Part shown: positions 43,984 to 53,335 of the stretch, one piece after another
How the letters are laid out: every line of letters starts with the position of its first letter
Numbering within the stretch: position 1 is the stretch's first letter
Assembly (NCBI RefSeq): GCF_017220215.1
Contig: NZ_CP071129.1
Location: forward strand, 1,984,001-2,048,000
Origin: Caballeronia sp. M1242
Lineage (GTDB): Bacteria; Pseudomonadota; Gammaproteobacteria; Burkholderiales; Burkholderiaceae
Length of the DNA: 64,000 nt
Direction: 5' to 3'
Notes under the pieces: model-generated
What the model saw: only the letters and a program-made list of their open reading frames with translations
The model's database searches: none
Told to the model about the DNA's origin: nothing
Position numbers and translations under genes: made by a program

Positions 43984-45774
43984 TCAGAACTGATCTTCGC
44001 TCAGCGCGAGCACGCCTTCGTGTCCGTTGGCGCTCACGATCGCCGCCTCGAAGCCGGGCGCGTGCGACAAGATATGTTCCGCGAAGAACTCGGCGGTCGC
44101 GATCTTCGCCGAATAGAACGGCTCGTCCTCGGCGCGTTTCGCTTGCGCGACGAGCATCGCGCGGGCCATTTGCCAGCCGGAAAGCACGATGCCGGCAAGC
44201 TTCAGATATGGCACGCTGCCGGCGAACACCGCGTTCGGATCGCTCTTGAACCGCGCGACGACGAACTCGATGACGCGCGCGAGCGACAGGCTGCCCGCGC
44301 TCAGATGACGATGCATCGACTTGAACGCCTGGCCATCGACTTCGGCGAGCGCCGAGATGGTCTGGTCGATCTGCGCGAGCAGCGCCTGCGCGGTTGCGCC
44401 GCCATCGCGCACGGTCTTGCGCCCGATCAGATCGTTGGCCTGAATCGCGGTCGTGCCTTCGTAGATCGGCAGGATGCGCGCATCGCGATAATGCTGCGCG
44501 GCGCCGGTTTCCTCGATGAAGCCCATGCCGCCGTGCACCTGCACGCCGAGGCTCGCGACATCCACGGAAATTTCGGTGCTGAAGCCCTTGACGATCGGCA
44601 CGAGAAATTCATAGACCGCCTGATGCCGCTTGCGCACCGCTTCTTCCGGATGCGCGTGCGCCAGATCGCTATGCGCGGCGGCGACATACGCCAGCGCGCG
44701 AGCGCCCTCGGTATAGGCGCGCATCGTGGCGAGCATGCGGCGCACGTCCGGATGCTGGATGATCGGCACCGCGGCTTTCGCGCTGCCATCCACCGGGCGG
44801 CTCTGCACGCGCTCCTTCGCATATGCGACGGCCTGCTGATACGCCCGCTCCGACACCGCAACGCCCTGCATGCCGACGGCGAAACGCGCGGCATTCATCA
44901 TGATGAACATGTATTCGAGGCCGCGATTTTCCTCGCCGATCAAATAGCCGACCGCGCCGCCGTGGTCGCCGTATTGGAGCACGGCGGTCGGGCTCGCCTT
45001 GATGCCGAGCTTGTGCTCGATGGAGACGCAATGCACGTCGTTGCGCGCGCCGAGCGAGCCGTCGTCGTTGACGAGAAACTTCGGCACGATAAAGAGCGAG
45101 ATGCCCTTCACGCCTTCCGGCGCATCCGGCGTGCGCGCGAGCACCAGATGCACGATGTTCTCCGTCATGTCGTGCTCGCCGTACGTGATGAAGATTTTCG
45201 TGCCGAAGAGCTTGTACGTGCCGTCGCCCTGCGGCTCGGCGCGCGTGCGCACGAGCGCGAGATCGGAGCCGGCTTGCGGCTCGGTGAGGTTCATCGTGCC
45301 GGTCCATTCGCCGGAAATGAACTTCGGCAGATAGCGCGCCTTCTGCTCTTCGCTGCCCGCAGTCAGCAACGCTTCGATGGCGCCGTCTGTCAGCAGGGGA
45401 CAGAGCGCGAACGAAAGATTGGCCGAGTTGAGCATTTCAATGCACGCGGTCGCGATGAGCTTCGGCAGGTTTTGTCCGCCGAACTCCGCCGGATGCACGA
45501 TGCCTTGCCACCCGCCCTCCGCGAACTGGCGAAACGCGTCCTTGAAGCCGGGCGTCGTCGTTACCTGTCCGTTCGCCCACGTGCTGGGCTGGCGGTCGCC
45601 CGTGACGTTCAGCGGCGCAAGCACTTCGCCGCAGAAGCGCGCGGCTTCTTCGACGACAGCCTGCGCGGTGTCGAAGTTGCCGTCCTCGTAGCCCGGCAGC
45701 GCCGCGATGCTGTCGATGTCGGCCAGTTCCTTCATGACGAACAGCATGTCCTTCACGGGAGCGCGGTAGCTCAT
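43984..45774 (-). CDS. Acyl-CoA dehydrogenase (long form with C-terminal extra domain)
   Basis: 596 residues from ATG 45774. The ACAD core is plain: MNLTEPQAGSDLALVRTRAE for FAD and substrate binding, EHKLGIKASPTAVLQYGD, and GGMGFIEETGAAQHYRDARI with YEGTTAIQANDLIGR near the catalytic region. Members of this long group oxidise acyl-CoAs and pass electrons to ETF; the etfBA genes lie just upstream on the same strand, 95 bp away. The chain-length preference is unknown. Confidence 0.93.
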   Translation of the reverse strand: MSYRAPVKDMLFVMKELADIDSIAALPGYEDGNFDTAQAVVEEAARFCGEVLAPLNVTGDRQPSTWANGQVTTTPGFKDAFRQFAEGGWQGIVHPAEFGGQNLPKLIATACIEMLNSANLSFALCPLLTDGAIEALLTAGSEEQKARYLPKFISGEWTGTMNLTEPQAGSDLALVRTRAEPQGDGTYKLFGTKIFITYGEHDMTENIVHLVLARTPDAPEGVKGISLFIVPKFLVNDDGSLGARNDVHCVSIEHKLGIKASPTAVLQYGDHGGAVGYLIGEENRGLEYMFIMMNAARFAVGMQGVAVSERAYQQAVAYAKERVQSRPVDGSAKAAVPIIQHPDVRRMLATMRAYTEGARALAYVAAAHSDLAHAHPEEAVRKRHQAVYEFLVPIVKGFSTEISVDVASLGVQVHGGMGFIEETGAAQHYRDARILPIYEGTTAIQANDLIGRKTVRDGGATAQALLAQIDQTISALAEVDGQAFKSMHRHLSAGSLSLARVIEFVVARFKSDPNAVFAGSVPYLKLAGIVLSGWQMARAMLVAQAKRAEDEPFYSAKIATAEFFAEHILSHAPGFEAAIVSANGHEGVLALSEDQF

Positions 45775-45804
45775 CGTTTGTCTCCTCTTTCGTTCCGGAT
45801 GCAA

Positions 45805-45832
45805 AAAGGGCGCAACGGTTGTCGCGCCCTTT
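45805..45832 (-). terminator. Intrinsic terminator after etfA
   Basis: A 9-bp stem AAAGGGCGC / GCGCCCTTT with further partial pairing inside, flanked by T-runs on both strands. It lies 37 bp after the etfA stop and 30 bp before the dehydrogenase start, so it may be partial read-through control. Confidence 0.8.
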
Positions 45833-45869
45833 GTTTTTCTATTGCAGGCGCCGCTCGCGACGCACGCGA

Positions 45870-46805
45870 TCAGCCGAGTTCTTTCACCAGTTCGGGCACC
45901 ACCGAGAACAGATCGCCGACGAGGCCATAGTCCGCCACGCTGAAGATCGGTGCTTCGGCGTCCTTGTTGATCGCGACGATCACCTTGCTGTCCTTCATGC
46001 CGGCCAGGTGCTGAATCGCGCCGGAGATACCGACTGCGACGTACAACTGCGGCGCGACGATCTTGCCCGTCTGACCCACTTGATAGTCGTTCGGCACATA
46101 GCCCGCGTCGACCGCTGCGCGCGATGCACCCAGCGCCGCGCCGAGCTTGTCCGCGAGCGGCTCCAGCACTTGCGTGTAGTTCTCGCCGCTGCCGAGTCCG
46201 CGCCCGCCCGAGACGATGATGTTCGCGCTCGTCAGTTCCGGGCGGTCGAGCTTCGTCACTTCGCGGTTCACGAACTGCGAGACGCCTGCATCGGCCGCTG
46301 CTTCGATTTTTTCGACCGATGCGCTGCCGCCTTCCGCCGCGACCGGATCGAAGCCCGTCGCGCGCACCGTGATGACCTTGATCGGATCAGCCGATTGCAC
46401 CGTCGCGATCGCATTGCCTGCGTAGATCGGACGCTCGAACGTATCGGCGCTCACCACAGCGGTGATTTCGCTGATCTGTGCGACGTCAAGATGCGCGGCG
46501 ATACGCGGCGCGATATTCTTGCCATAGGCCGTCGCTGGCGCGACGATGTGCGAATAATCCTTCGCGATATTCAGCACCGTGCCTTCGACGTTTTCCGCGA
46601 GTCCTTCCGCGAGTTGGGGCGCATCGGCGAGCAGCACCTTGGAAACGCCCGCGATCTTCGCGGCCTGATCCGCCGCGCCCTGCGCGTTCGAACCCGCAAC
46701 GAGAATGTGAATATCGCCGCCCAGCTTGGCCGCTGCCGCGACCGTGTTCAACGTCGCCGCCTTGATCGACGCGTTGTCGTGTTCTGCAATTACGAGAGTC
46801 GTCAC
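45870..46805 (-). CDS. etfA: Electron transfer flavoprotein subunit alpha
   Basis: 311 residues. With EtfB it carries electrons from acyl-CoA dehydrogenases to ETF:quinone oxidoreductase. The FAD-binding C-terminal region is clear (IVSGGRGLGSGENYTQVLEP, GQTGKIVAPQLYVAVGISGA and QHLAGMKDSKVIVAINKD). Translation starts at GTG 46805, one base after the etfB stop. Confidence 0.97.
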   Translation of the reverse strand: MTTLVIAEHDNASIKAATLNTVAAAAKLGGDIHILVAGSNAQGAADQAAKIAGVSKVLLADAPQLAEGLAENVEGTVLNIAKDYSHIVAPATAYGKNIAPRIAAHLDVAQISEITAVVSADTFERPIYAGNAIATVQSADPIKVITVRATGFDPVAAEGGSASVEKIEAAADAGVSQFVNREVTKLDRPELTSANIIVSGGRGLGSGENYTQVLEPLADKLGAALGASRAAVDAGYVPNDYQVGQTGKIVAPQLYVAVGISGAIQHLAGMKDSKVIVAINKDAEAPIFSVADYGLVGDLFSVVPELVKELG

Positions 46806-46806
46806 G

Positions 46807-47556
46807 TTAGATCACCTTCGCTTCGGTTTTCAGTTTCTCGACCAGCGTCTTCACGTCCGGCACCGTCACGCCGGCGCTGCGCTTGGGCGGCTCGGTGACC
46901 TTCAGCGTCTTCAGACGCGGCGCGACATCGACGCCAAGATCCGCAGGCGTGACCGTCGTCAGCGGCTTCTTCTTCGCCTTCATGATGTTGGGCAGCGTCA
47001 CGTAGCGCGGCTCGTTCAGGCGCAGGTCGGTCGTTACCACGGCGGGGAGTTTCAGCGACAGCGTCTCCGCGCCGCCATCGACTTCGCGCGAGACAGTCGC
47101 GCGCCCATCGGCGATCACGACTTTCGATGCGAACGTCGCCTGCGGCAGGTCCGCCAACGCGGCAAGCATCTGGCCGGTCTGGTTCGAATCGTCGTCGATC
47201 GCCTGCTTGCCGAGAATCACGAGCTCCGGCTTTTCCTGATCGACCAAAGCCTTGAGCAGCTTCGCCACGGCGAGCGGCTGCAACTCTTCGGACGTTTCAA
47301 CAAGAATCGCGCGATCCGCACCGATCGCCAGCGCCGTGCGCAGCGTTTCCTGACACTGCGTGACACCGCACGACACCGCGATCACCTCGGTTGCGACGCC
47401 CGCTTCCTTCAGACGCACCGCCTCTTCCACGGCAATCTCGTCGAACGGGTTCATCGACATTTTCACGTTGGCGAGTTCGACGCCCGTGTTGTCCGATTTC
47501 ACGCGGACCTTCACGTTGTAGTCGACCACGCGCTTGACTGGCACCAGAATTTTCAT
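46807..47556 (-). CDS. etfB: Electron transfer flavoprotein subunit beta
   Basis: 249 residues starting [20 protein letters not shown]. It binds AMP and contacts the dehydrogenase partner. Typical parts are [38 protein letters not shown] and [20 protein letters not shown] with the lysine-rich recognition region KAKKKPL. First gene of the etfBA unit; a TATAAT-type -10 (47596-47601, minus strand) and a palindrome at 47677-47690 lie upstream. Confidence 0.97.
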   Translation of the reverse strand: MKILVPVKRVVDYNVKVRVKSDNTGVELANVKMSMNPFDEIAVEEAVRLKEAGVATEVIAVSCGVTQCQETLRTALAIGADRAILVETSEELQPLAVAKLLKALVDQEKPELVILGKQAIDDDSNQTGQMLAALADLPQATFASKVVIADGRATVSREVDGGAETLSLKLPAVVTTDLRLNEPRYVTLPNIMKAKKKPLTTVTPADLGVDVAPRLKTLKVTEPPKRSAGVTVPDVKTLVEKLKTEAKVI

Positions 47557-47676
47557 CCACACGCTCCAAAGTTACGATTACGTCAACCCAGCGTCATTAT
47601 ACGAGCGGCGCGTTTGCGCTTCGGCCATCGACAAGCGAGCAGGGTCAGCGTGCAATAGATTTGATGCTACTTTAAT

Positions 47677-47690
47677 CGAACGGTCGTTCG
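47677..47690. promoter_or_regulatory. Palindrome upstream of etfBA, TetR-type operator candidate
   Basis: CGAACGGTCGTTCG has 6-bp inverted arms (CGAACG/CGTTCG) around GT. This form is typical of sites of TetR-family regulators of fatty acid or branched-chain acyl catabolism. It lies 121 bp upstream of the etfB start in a 174-bp gap; the minus-strand -10 candidate lies between. The regulator itself is not in the window. Confidence 0.45.
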
Positions 47691-47730
47691 CTTCCCATCC
47701 CAAAAAACCCGGAGACGCTGCGAAACCCTC

Positions 47731-48528
47731 TCACCAGGCCGCGATGACCGAGCCGGCGTACTTGCCTTCGATGAACTGCTTCACCTCCGGCGAATGATAG
47801 GCGGCCACGAGCTTGCCGACCCACGGCTTGTCCTTGTCGGCGGCGCGGATGGCGATGATGTTCGCGTACGGGCCGTGCGGATTTTCGATGGCGATGGCGT
47901 CGGATTTGGGCTTCAGGCCCGCTTCCATCGCGAAGTTCGTGTTGATGGCGGCGGCATCGACATCGCCGAGCGAGCGCGGAATTTGCGCGGCGTCCAGCTC
48001 GACGATCTTCAGCTTCTTCGGATTCTCGACGATATCGAGCGGCGTCGCCTTCAGGCCCGCATCCGCGCGCAGCTTCAGCAAGCCCTGCTTTTGCAGCAGC
48101 AGCAACGCGCGGCCGCCGTTGGTCGGATCGTTCGGCACGGCGATGCGCGCGCCATTCGGCAACTCATTCAGCGACTTCAGCTTCTTCGAATAGATGCCCA
48201 TCGGGAACGTGACCGTATCGGCCACCTTGATGAGCTTGTAGCCGCGGTCTTTCACCTGCGCGTCCAGATACGGCTGATGCTGATAGCTGTTCGCGTCGAG
48301 ATCGCCCGCCGCGAGGGCCGCGTTCGGCTGCACGTAGTCGGAGAATTCGACGACCGTGATCTTCAGCCCGTTCTTCGCGGCGACCTGCTTCACGACTTCC
48401 ATGACTTGGGCGTGCGGGCCGCCCGTCACGCCAACCTTGATGGCGTTGTCGTCCGCGTGCGCGAGCGTGCTGATGAGCGATGCCGCGCCGAGCGCCGCGG
48501 CGAACTTCAGGATGAATCGACGTTGCAT
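47731..48528 (-). CDS. metQ: Methionine ABC transporter substrate-binding protein MetQ
   Basis: 265 residues of the NlpA/MetQ family. Typical segments are VGVTGGPHAQVMEVVKQVAA, SDYVQPNAALAAGDLDANSY then QHQPYLDAQ, and IAVPNDPTNGGRALLLLQKQ. It binds D- or L-methionine in the periplasm. Unlike most NlpA proteins the signal peptide ends in a signal peptidase I site (LAHA-DD) with no lipobox Cys, so it is likely a free periplasmic protein. Confidence 0.94.
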   Translation of the reverse strand: MQRRFILKFAAALGAASLISTLAHADDNAIKVGVTGGPHAQVMEVVKQVAAKNGLKITVVEFSDYVQPNAALAAGDLDANSYQHQPYLDAQVKDRGYKLIKVADTVTFPMGIYSKKLKSLNELPNGARIAVPNDPTNGGRALLLLQKQGLLKLRADAGLKATPLDIVENPKKLKIVELDAAQIPRSLGDVDAAAINTNFAMEAGLKPKSDAIAIENPHGPYANIIAIRAADKDKPWVGKLVAAYHSPEVKQFIEGKYAGSVIAAW

Positions 48529-48552
48529 GTGCTGACCTTCTTCTTGATGGAA

Positions 48553-49206
48553 TTATTTGTGGCTCAGACGGCGCACGAGCCAGTCGCCGAACGACTGCAC
48601 GAGCTGCACGAACACGATGAGAATGACGACGACCGCCAGCATGACTTCCGGCAGGAACCGCTGATAGCCGTAGCGAATGCCGAGATCGCCGAGACCGCCG
48701 CCGCCGATCGCGCCCGCCATCGCCGAATAGCCGACCAGCGAGACGAACGTGATGGTGAGTCCCGCGACGACGCCCGGCAGCGATTCGGGCAGCAGCACCT
48801 TGAAGACGATCTGGCTCGTGGTCGCGCCCATGGCCTGCGCGGCTTCGATGAGACCGCGATCCACTTCGCGCAGCGCCGTTTCGACGAGCCGCGCGATGAA
48901 CGGCGCCGCCGCGATGGTGAGCGGCACGACCGCCGCCGCCGTTCCGATCGACGACCCGACGATGAGCCGCGTGAACGGAATGACCGCGACGAGCAGGATG
49001 ATGAACGGCGTCGAGCGCACCGCATTGACGATGCCGCCGAGCACGCGGTTCACGGCCATGTTTCGCAGCACGCCGTCGCGGTCGGTCAGATAGAGCAGCA
49101 CGCCGAGCGGCAGGCCCACCGCCGCGCCGACGAGTCCCGAGATGCCGACCATGATCAGCGTTTCCCAGAACGACTGCACGAACATGTCGAACATTTCACT
49201 CAACAT
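48553..49206 (-). CDS. metI: Methionine ABC transporter permease MetI
   Basis: 217 residues with five transmembrane helices. The EAA loop is [20 protein letters not shown], the part that contacts MetN. The family start [20 protein letters not shown] and the end [11 protein letters not shown] are typical. Its start overlaps the metN stop by 11 bp and metQ follows after 24 bp. Confidence 0.96.
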   Translation of the reverse strand: MLSEMFDMFVQSFWETLIMVGISGLVGAAVGLPLGVLLYLTDRDGVLRNMAVNRVLGGIVNAVRSTPFIILLVAVIPFTRLIVGSSIGTAAAVVPLTIAAAPFIARLVETALREVDRGLIEAAQAMGATTSQIVFKVLLPESLPGVVAGLTITFVSLVGYSAMAGAIGGGGLGDLGIRYGYQRFLPEVMLAVVVILIVFVQLVQSFGDWLVRRLSHK

Positions 49207-50230
49207 GGGACAACTCCTCCACCACCACGCCTTGCGTGCGCATATAGGCGATCGCCTCCGCGACCTTGACCGGCTGACCGCCCGCCAGCACGGCGAGCGA
49301 TCCGAACGCCTGACCCTGAATCTCGTCGATCTGCCCGTGCAGGATGTTGAAGTCCAGTTCGTAGCGCCGGATCGTCTCGGAAAGAATCGGCTGGTCGACG
49401 CCCGAGCCCGTGAACGCGAGCCGCAGCAAATGACCGCTGCCGCTCTTGAGCCGCTCGGCGACGCGCGCTTTCAACGCGGGCGGCAGCTCGTGCGCGATGA
49501 CATCGCCGATGAGCGCGCGCGTGACTTCGTGATGCGGCTGCATGAAGACATCGACGACCTTGCCTTCCTCGACCACGCGCCCCGCATCCAGCACGGCCAC
49601 GCGGTCGCAGACCTGCTTGATGACTTCCATCTGATGCGTGATGAGCACGATGGTGAGCCCGAGCTCGCGATTGATCTTGCGCAGCAGATCGAGAATCGCG
49701 CGCGTCGTTTCGGGATCGAGCGCGGACGTGGCTTCGTCGGAGAGCAGCACTTTCGGATTGCTCGCGAGCGCCCGCGCGATGCCCACGCGCTGCTTCTGCC
49801 CGCCGCTGATCTGCGCCGGATACTTGTCCTTGTGCGTGGTGAGGCCGACGAGGTCGAGCAGCGGCAGCACCGCCGCTTCGATCTCCGCGCGCTTCTTGCC
49901 CGCGAGTTCGAGCGGCAGCGCGACGTTGCCGTACACGGTGCGCGACGACAGCAGGTTGAAGTGCTGAAAGATCATGCCGATGTCGCGGCGCGCGGCGCGC
50001 AGGTCGTCGGGGCGCAGCGTCGTGAGATCGCGGCCATCGACGATCACGTTGCCTTCGCTCGGCCGCGTCAGCAGATTGAGCGTGCGCACCAGCGTGCTCT
50101 TGCCCGCCCCGCTGCGCCCAATGATGCCGAACACTTCGCCGGCCGGAATCGTCAAGTTGACGTTGTGCAGCGCTTCGACCCAGCCTCGGGGTCCCGCGAA
50201 ACGCTGCGAGAGGTTACGTATGTCGATCAT
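49196..50230 (-). CDS. metN: Methionine ABC transporter ATP-binding protein MetN
   Basis: 344 residues from ATG 50230. Walker [14 protein letters not shown], signature [14 protein letters not shown], Walker [13 protein letters not shown] and the switch His in [13 protein letters not shown] are all present. The C-terminal NIL domain, which senses methionine inside the cell, is present. First gene of metNIQ. The open frame runs further upstream but that part is not coding in character. I see no riboswitch in the leader. Confidence 0.97.
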   Translation of the reverse strand: MIDIRNLSQRFAGPRGWVEALHNVNLTIPAGEVFGIIGRSGAGKSTLVRTLNLLTRPSEGNVIVDGRDLTTLRPDDLRAARRDIGMIFQHFNLLSSRTVYGNVALPLELAGKKRAEIEAAVLPLLDLVGLTTHKDKYPAQISGGQKQRVGIARALASNPKVLLSDEATSALDPETTRAILDLLRKINRELGLTIVLITHQMEVIKQVCDRVAVLDAGRVVEEGKVVDVFMQPHHEVTRALIGDVIAHELPPALKARVAERLKSGSGHLLRLAFTGSGVDQPILSETIRRYELDFNILHGQIDEIQGQAFGSLAVLAGGQPVKVAEAIAYMRTQGVVVEELSHVE

Positions 50231-50375
50231 GGAAACGCGACGCGGTGGCTGCCGAAGGAATTTGCTATCGCAAAGCGGACTGCCGCGCGGCTCGTGATTT
50301 TGAGGCAGCGATTCTACCGTGTCGGTTAGATTTCTTTTAATAATCGAAATCGATGCTCTCATTGCCAAATCTTAT

Positions 50376-50516
50376 ATGATCGCGCGCTTTATCTGTCTCC
50401 CCGGTTTGATCATTGTGGAAGAAACGATTCGCGCCGAGATGAATTCATCTATTAACGAGACGAGCGCCGAGTTAGATTCAACACTCCTAAATGACTGTGG
50501 AGTCGTCAAAAAATGA
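50376..50516 (+). CDS. Possible 46-residue protein coupled to the exported protein
   Basis: An open frame from ATG 50376 (MIARFICLPGLIIVEETIRA...) ends in TGA at 50514-50516 and overlaps the ATG of the next gene as ATGA. The overlap is the main support. Base use is AT-rich and there is no clear ribosome site, so it may be only a chance frame in the leader. A longer frame from 50319 is also open. Confidence 0.25.
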   Translation: MIARFICLPGLIIVEETIRAEMNSSINETSAELDSTLLNDCGVVKK

Positions 50517-50878
50517 AGAAAACGGCTGCTTTCTCTGTTGCCGCAATCGCGTTTTCCGTTGCAGCCGCTGCGCCGGTCACCGCATTCGCCACGCAGGACG
50601 CTTATGTGCAATTAAGTTGCACAGGCGGAACAAGCGGGACCTGCACCGTATCGGCCAGGGGCGGCGGCCTCGCCTCTGGTTCCGCCACCGCCTTCCACTG
50701 GCGGGGGACGGATATTTCGATCGTTCCCACAGGCCCCACGACGGCGACATTTTCATGTCCGTCGCACGCGACCCCAACCGGCTACATCACAGCCTTCACC
50801 GGTAGGGATGGGCAAGCCGGGGAGATGGTTCTGAGTGCGTCCACATACATCGTGTGCCTCCCGCCAGAACAGAAATAA
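50513..50878 (+). CDS. Exported hypothetical protein with four cysteines
   Basis: 121 residues. A signal peptide (MKKTAAFSVAAIAFSVAAAA, cleavage near AFA-TQ) is followed by a Thr/Ser/Gly-rich mature part with four Cys residues (LSCTGG, GTCTVS, FSCPSH, IVCLPP), which could form two disulfides in a small beta-fold. I do not recognise a family. Its base use is less GC-rich than its neighbours, especially upstream, which suggests a young or acquired gene. Confidence 0.7.
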   Translation: MKKTAAFSVAAIAFSVAAAAPVTAFATQDAYVQLSCTGGTSGTCTVSARGGGLASGSATAFHWRGTDISIVPTGPTTATFSCPSHATPTGYITAFTGRDGQAGEMVLSASTYIVCLPPEQK

Positions 50879-50903
50879 ATGCAGTAACCGGCGAGGCGCA
50901 GCG

Positions 50904-51827
50904 TCAAATCTGCGCCAATGCCCGCAAGTGCGCGACGACGCTACGCCCGAGCGCTGACAGGTTGTATCCGCCTTCGAGACAACTGACGATGCGCCCTTCT
51001 GCGTGCCGCTCGGCGACCGCACGAATCTGCTCGGTGATCCACGCGTAATCGTCTTCCACCAGGCCCATGTTGCCGAGGTCGTCTTCGCGGTGCGCGTCGA
51101 ACCCGGCAGAGATAAACAGCATCTGCGGCTTGAATTCCTCGAGACGCGGCAGCCACATCATGTCAATCACTTCGCGCACCGCCATGCCCTTCGTGCGCGC
51201 GGGCAGCGGCACGTTCACCATGTTCGGCGCGTGGCTGTCCGCGCCGCTGAACGGATAGAACGGATGCTGGAAGAAGCTGCACATCAGCACGCGCGAGTCG
51301 CCGGTGAAGGCGGCTTCGGTGCCGTTGCCGTGATGCACGTCGAAGTCGATGACCGCGACGCGTTGCAGTCCGTGCACTTCCAGCGCATGACGCGCGGCAA
51401 TCGCGACGTTGTTGAAAAGACAAAAGCCCATCGCGCGCGCGGGCTCCGCGTGATGGCCCGGCGGACGCACGCTGCAAAACGCGTTGTCGTAGCGGCCTTC
51501 GATGACGGCATCGGTCGCCGCGACGGCCGCGCCCGCCGCGCGCAACGCCGCGCGATACGACTGCGGACACATCGACGTGTCCGGGTCCAGTTCGCTTCGC
51601 CCATGTTCGGGCGTGCGGCTCTTGATGTAGTCGATGTGCGCCTGCGTGTGCACGCGCGCCAGATCGGCTTCGTCGGCGAGCGGCGCGTCTTCGCGCTCGA
51701 TCAGGGCGTCGATACGGCTCGCGATGAGTTGATCTTCGATTGCCTGAAGGCGCGCGGCGCATTCGGGATGCCACTGGCCGTTATCGTGCTGAAGGCAGTC
51801 GGAGTGGGTGTAGAAGCCGGTGGCCAT
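50904..51827 (-). CDS. Histone deacetylase-like amidohydrolase
   Basis: 307 residues from ATG 51827. Zinc and catalytic residues are visible: RPPGHHAEPARAMGFCLFNN with the His pair, VIDFDVHHGNGTEAAF with the Asp and His ligands, SAGFDAHREDDLGNMGL and CLEGGYNLSALGRSV. Bacterial members act on acetylpolyamines or other acetyl-amines; the substrate here is unknown. The open frame upstream to 52037 lies over a non-coding leader. Confidence 0.93.
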   Translation of the reverse strand: MATGFYTHSDCLQHDNGQWHPECAARLQAIEDQLIASRIDALIEREDAPLADEADLARVHTQAHIDYIKSRTPEHGRSELDPDTSMCPQSYRAALRAAGAAVAATDAVIEGRYDNAFCSVRPPGHHAEPARAMGFCLFNNVAIAARHALEVHGLQRVAVIDFDVHHGNGTEAAFTGDSRVLMCSFFQHPFYPFSGADSHAPNMVNVPLPARTKGMAVREVIDMMWLPRLEEFKPQMLFISAGFDAHREDDLGNMGLVEDDYAWITEQIRAVAERHAEGRIVSCLEGGYNLSALGRSVVAHLRALAQI

Positions 51828-52121
51828 GATGTCTCGCAGTGCCGCTGTCGTCGGCGCGTCTCGTCTTTTTTCGTCATACGCGATCCTGTGCCGCGCATTT
51901 GACGTTAAGTTACCACACCGTTCGAAACGGCCGTCGCGCCGAGTTTTGCCGAGCCGCATCGGCATGGCGCGCGCAGGGCGTCGGTTATACTGCCCCGACG
52001 CCCCGGCAGCCAGCGCCGACGGCACGTTGCAGGCCAATGCGCTCGGTCAAGAATCGTTGCAAGAAGCTGCACGCGACGGCAGAACATCCGGCATCGCCCT
52101 CAATCGCTCACCAAGCACACT

Positions 52122-53279
52122 ATGACTTTTCAGCTTGCCTCGCTCGATTCCTCTCTCAAGCCGCTGACGCGCGCGTTCATCGCTTCGTTGCTGTGCGCAA
52201 TCGGCGGCGTTTGCGGCAACAGTGCCCTGGCGCAGTCGCAGCAGCCGCAGAGCGCGACGCCGCAAGGGCAAGTGTTCGAAGAAGAGATCGTGCCGCAGCG
52301 GTACGCGAACAACCCGAATGTCGACGCGTTCATCAACGACATGGTCGCGCGCTACGATTTCGATCCCGCCACGCTGCATGACCTCTTCAATCGCGTGAGC
52401 TACTCCGCGACGGCGGTGAAGCTGGTGTTGCCGTCGCCCACGCCCTCGCTCAAGAACTGGCGCGCGTACCAGTCGCGTTTCATCGAGCCGATTCGCATCA
52501 ACGCGGGCGTGAAGTTCTGGCGCGCGAATCAGGCCACGTTGCAGCGCGCGTCCGCGCAGTTCGGCGTGCCGCCGGAAGTGATCGTCGGCATCATCGGTGT
52601 CGAGACCATCTACGGCAAGTACATGGGCAATTTCCGCGCGCTCGACGCGCTGACCACGCTCACGTTCGACTACCCGAACACGCCGAACCGCGCCGAACGT
52701 CAGGCGACGTTCCGCAAGAATCTCGAAGACCTGCTCGTCTGGACGCGCGATTCGCAAATCGATCCGACGACCGTGCTCGGCTCGTACACCGGCGCCATCG
52801 GTATTCCGCAGTTTCTGCCGAGCAGCATCGTGCAGTACGCGGTGGACTTCGACGGCAACGGCCGCATCGACTTGCGTACGAGCCCGGCGGATGCCATCGG
52901 CAGTGTCGCGAACTATCTGAAGCAGAACGGCTGGGAGCCGGGCCGTCCGGTCGTGTGGCGCATTGCGGGCGATGAAGGCAGCCAGGGCATCGCGCAAGCC
53001 GCGGCCGACGGGCAGCCCGAGCCGCACTGGTCGCTCGCGCAATTGACGAAGGCAGGCATGCTGCTGACCGAACCGGGCCTGAATCTGGGCGCGGAGGCGG
53101 CCACGCCGCTGACCGTCGTGGACCTGCCGACGCCGGGCCGCGCGACCGAATACACGCTCGGCCTCAAGAACTTCTATGTGCTGACGCGCTACAACCGCAG
53201 CTTCTTCTACGCGCTCGCCGTGTATCAGTTGGGCGAGGCCGTCAAGGCGCGCATGGCGGCGGGCGACGCGTCGCAGTAA
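52122..53279 (+). CDS. mltB: Membrane-bound lytic murein transglycosylase B
   Basis: 385 residues. It cleaves peptidoglycan between MurNAc and GlcNAc, giving 1,6-anhydro ends. The catalytic Glu lies in GIIGVETIYGKYMGNFRALD; SYTGAIGIPQFLPSSIVQYA and FDGNGRIDLRTSPADAIGSV match the family. The N-terminal signal peptide ends near SALAQS without a clear lipobox Cys at the right place (a Cys lies earlier in GGVCGNSALA), so it may be soluble in the periplasm. Confidence 0.95.
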   Translation: MTFQLASLDSSLKPLTRAFIASLLCAIGGVCGNSALAQSQQPQSATPQGQVFEEEIVPQRYANNPNVDAFINDMVARYDFDPATLHDLFNRVSYSATAVKLVLPSPTPSLKNWRAYQSRFIEPIRINAGVKFWRANQATLQRASAQFGVPPEVIVGIIGVETIYGKYMGNFRALDALTTLTFDYPNTPNRAERQATFRKNLEDLLVWTRDSQIDPTTVLGSYTGAIGIPQFLPSSIVQYAVDFDGNGRIDLRTSPADAIGSVANYLKQNGWEPGRPVVWRIAGDEGSQGIAQAAADGQPEPHWSLAQLTKAGMLLTEPGLNLGAEAATPLTVVDLPTPGRATEYTLGLKNFYVLTRYNRSFFYALAVYQLGEAVKARMAAGDASQ

Positions 53280-53335
53280 GGTCGCTTCTCATCGGCGGTC
53301 CGCCGGGCGAAGCGGACCGCGAATGATGAGCGCGC

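Noticed and set aside
50231..50375. A SAM or methionine riboswitch in the metNIQ leader
   Set aside because: I looked for a structured conserved leader and saw no recognisable riboswitch pattern; the leader is short and AT-rich.
53295..53320. Hairpin GCGGTCCGC / GCGGACCGC after mltB as a terminator
   Set aside because: The stem is good but no T-run follows on either strand, so an intrinsic terminator is not supported.
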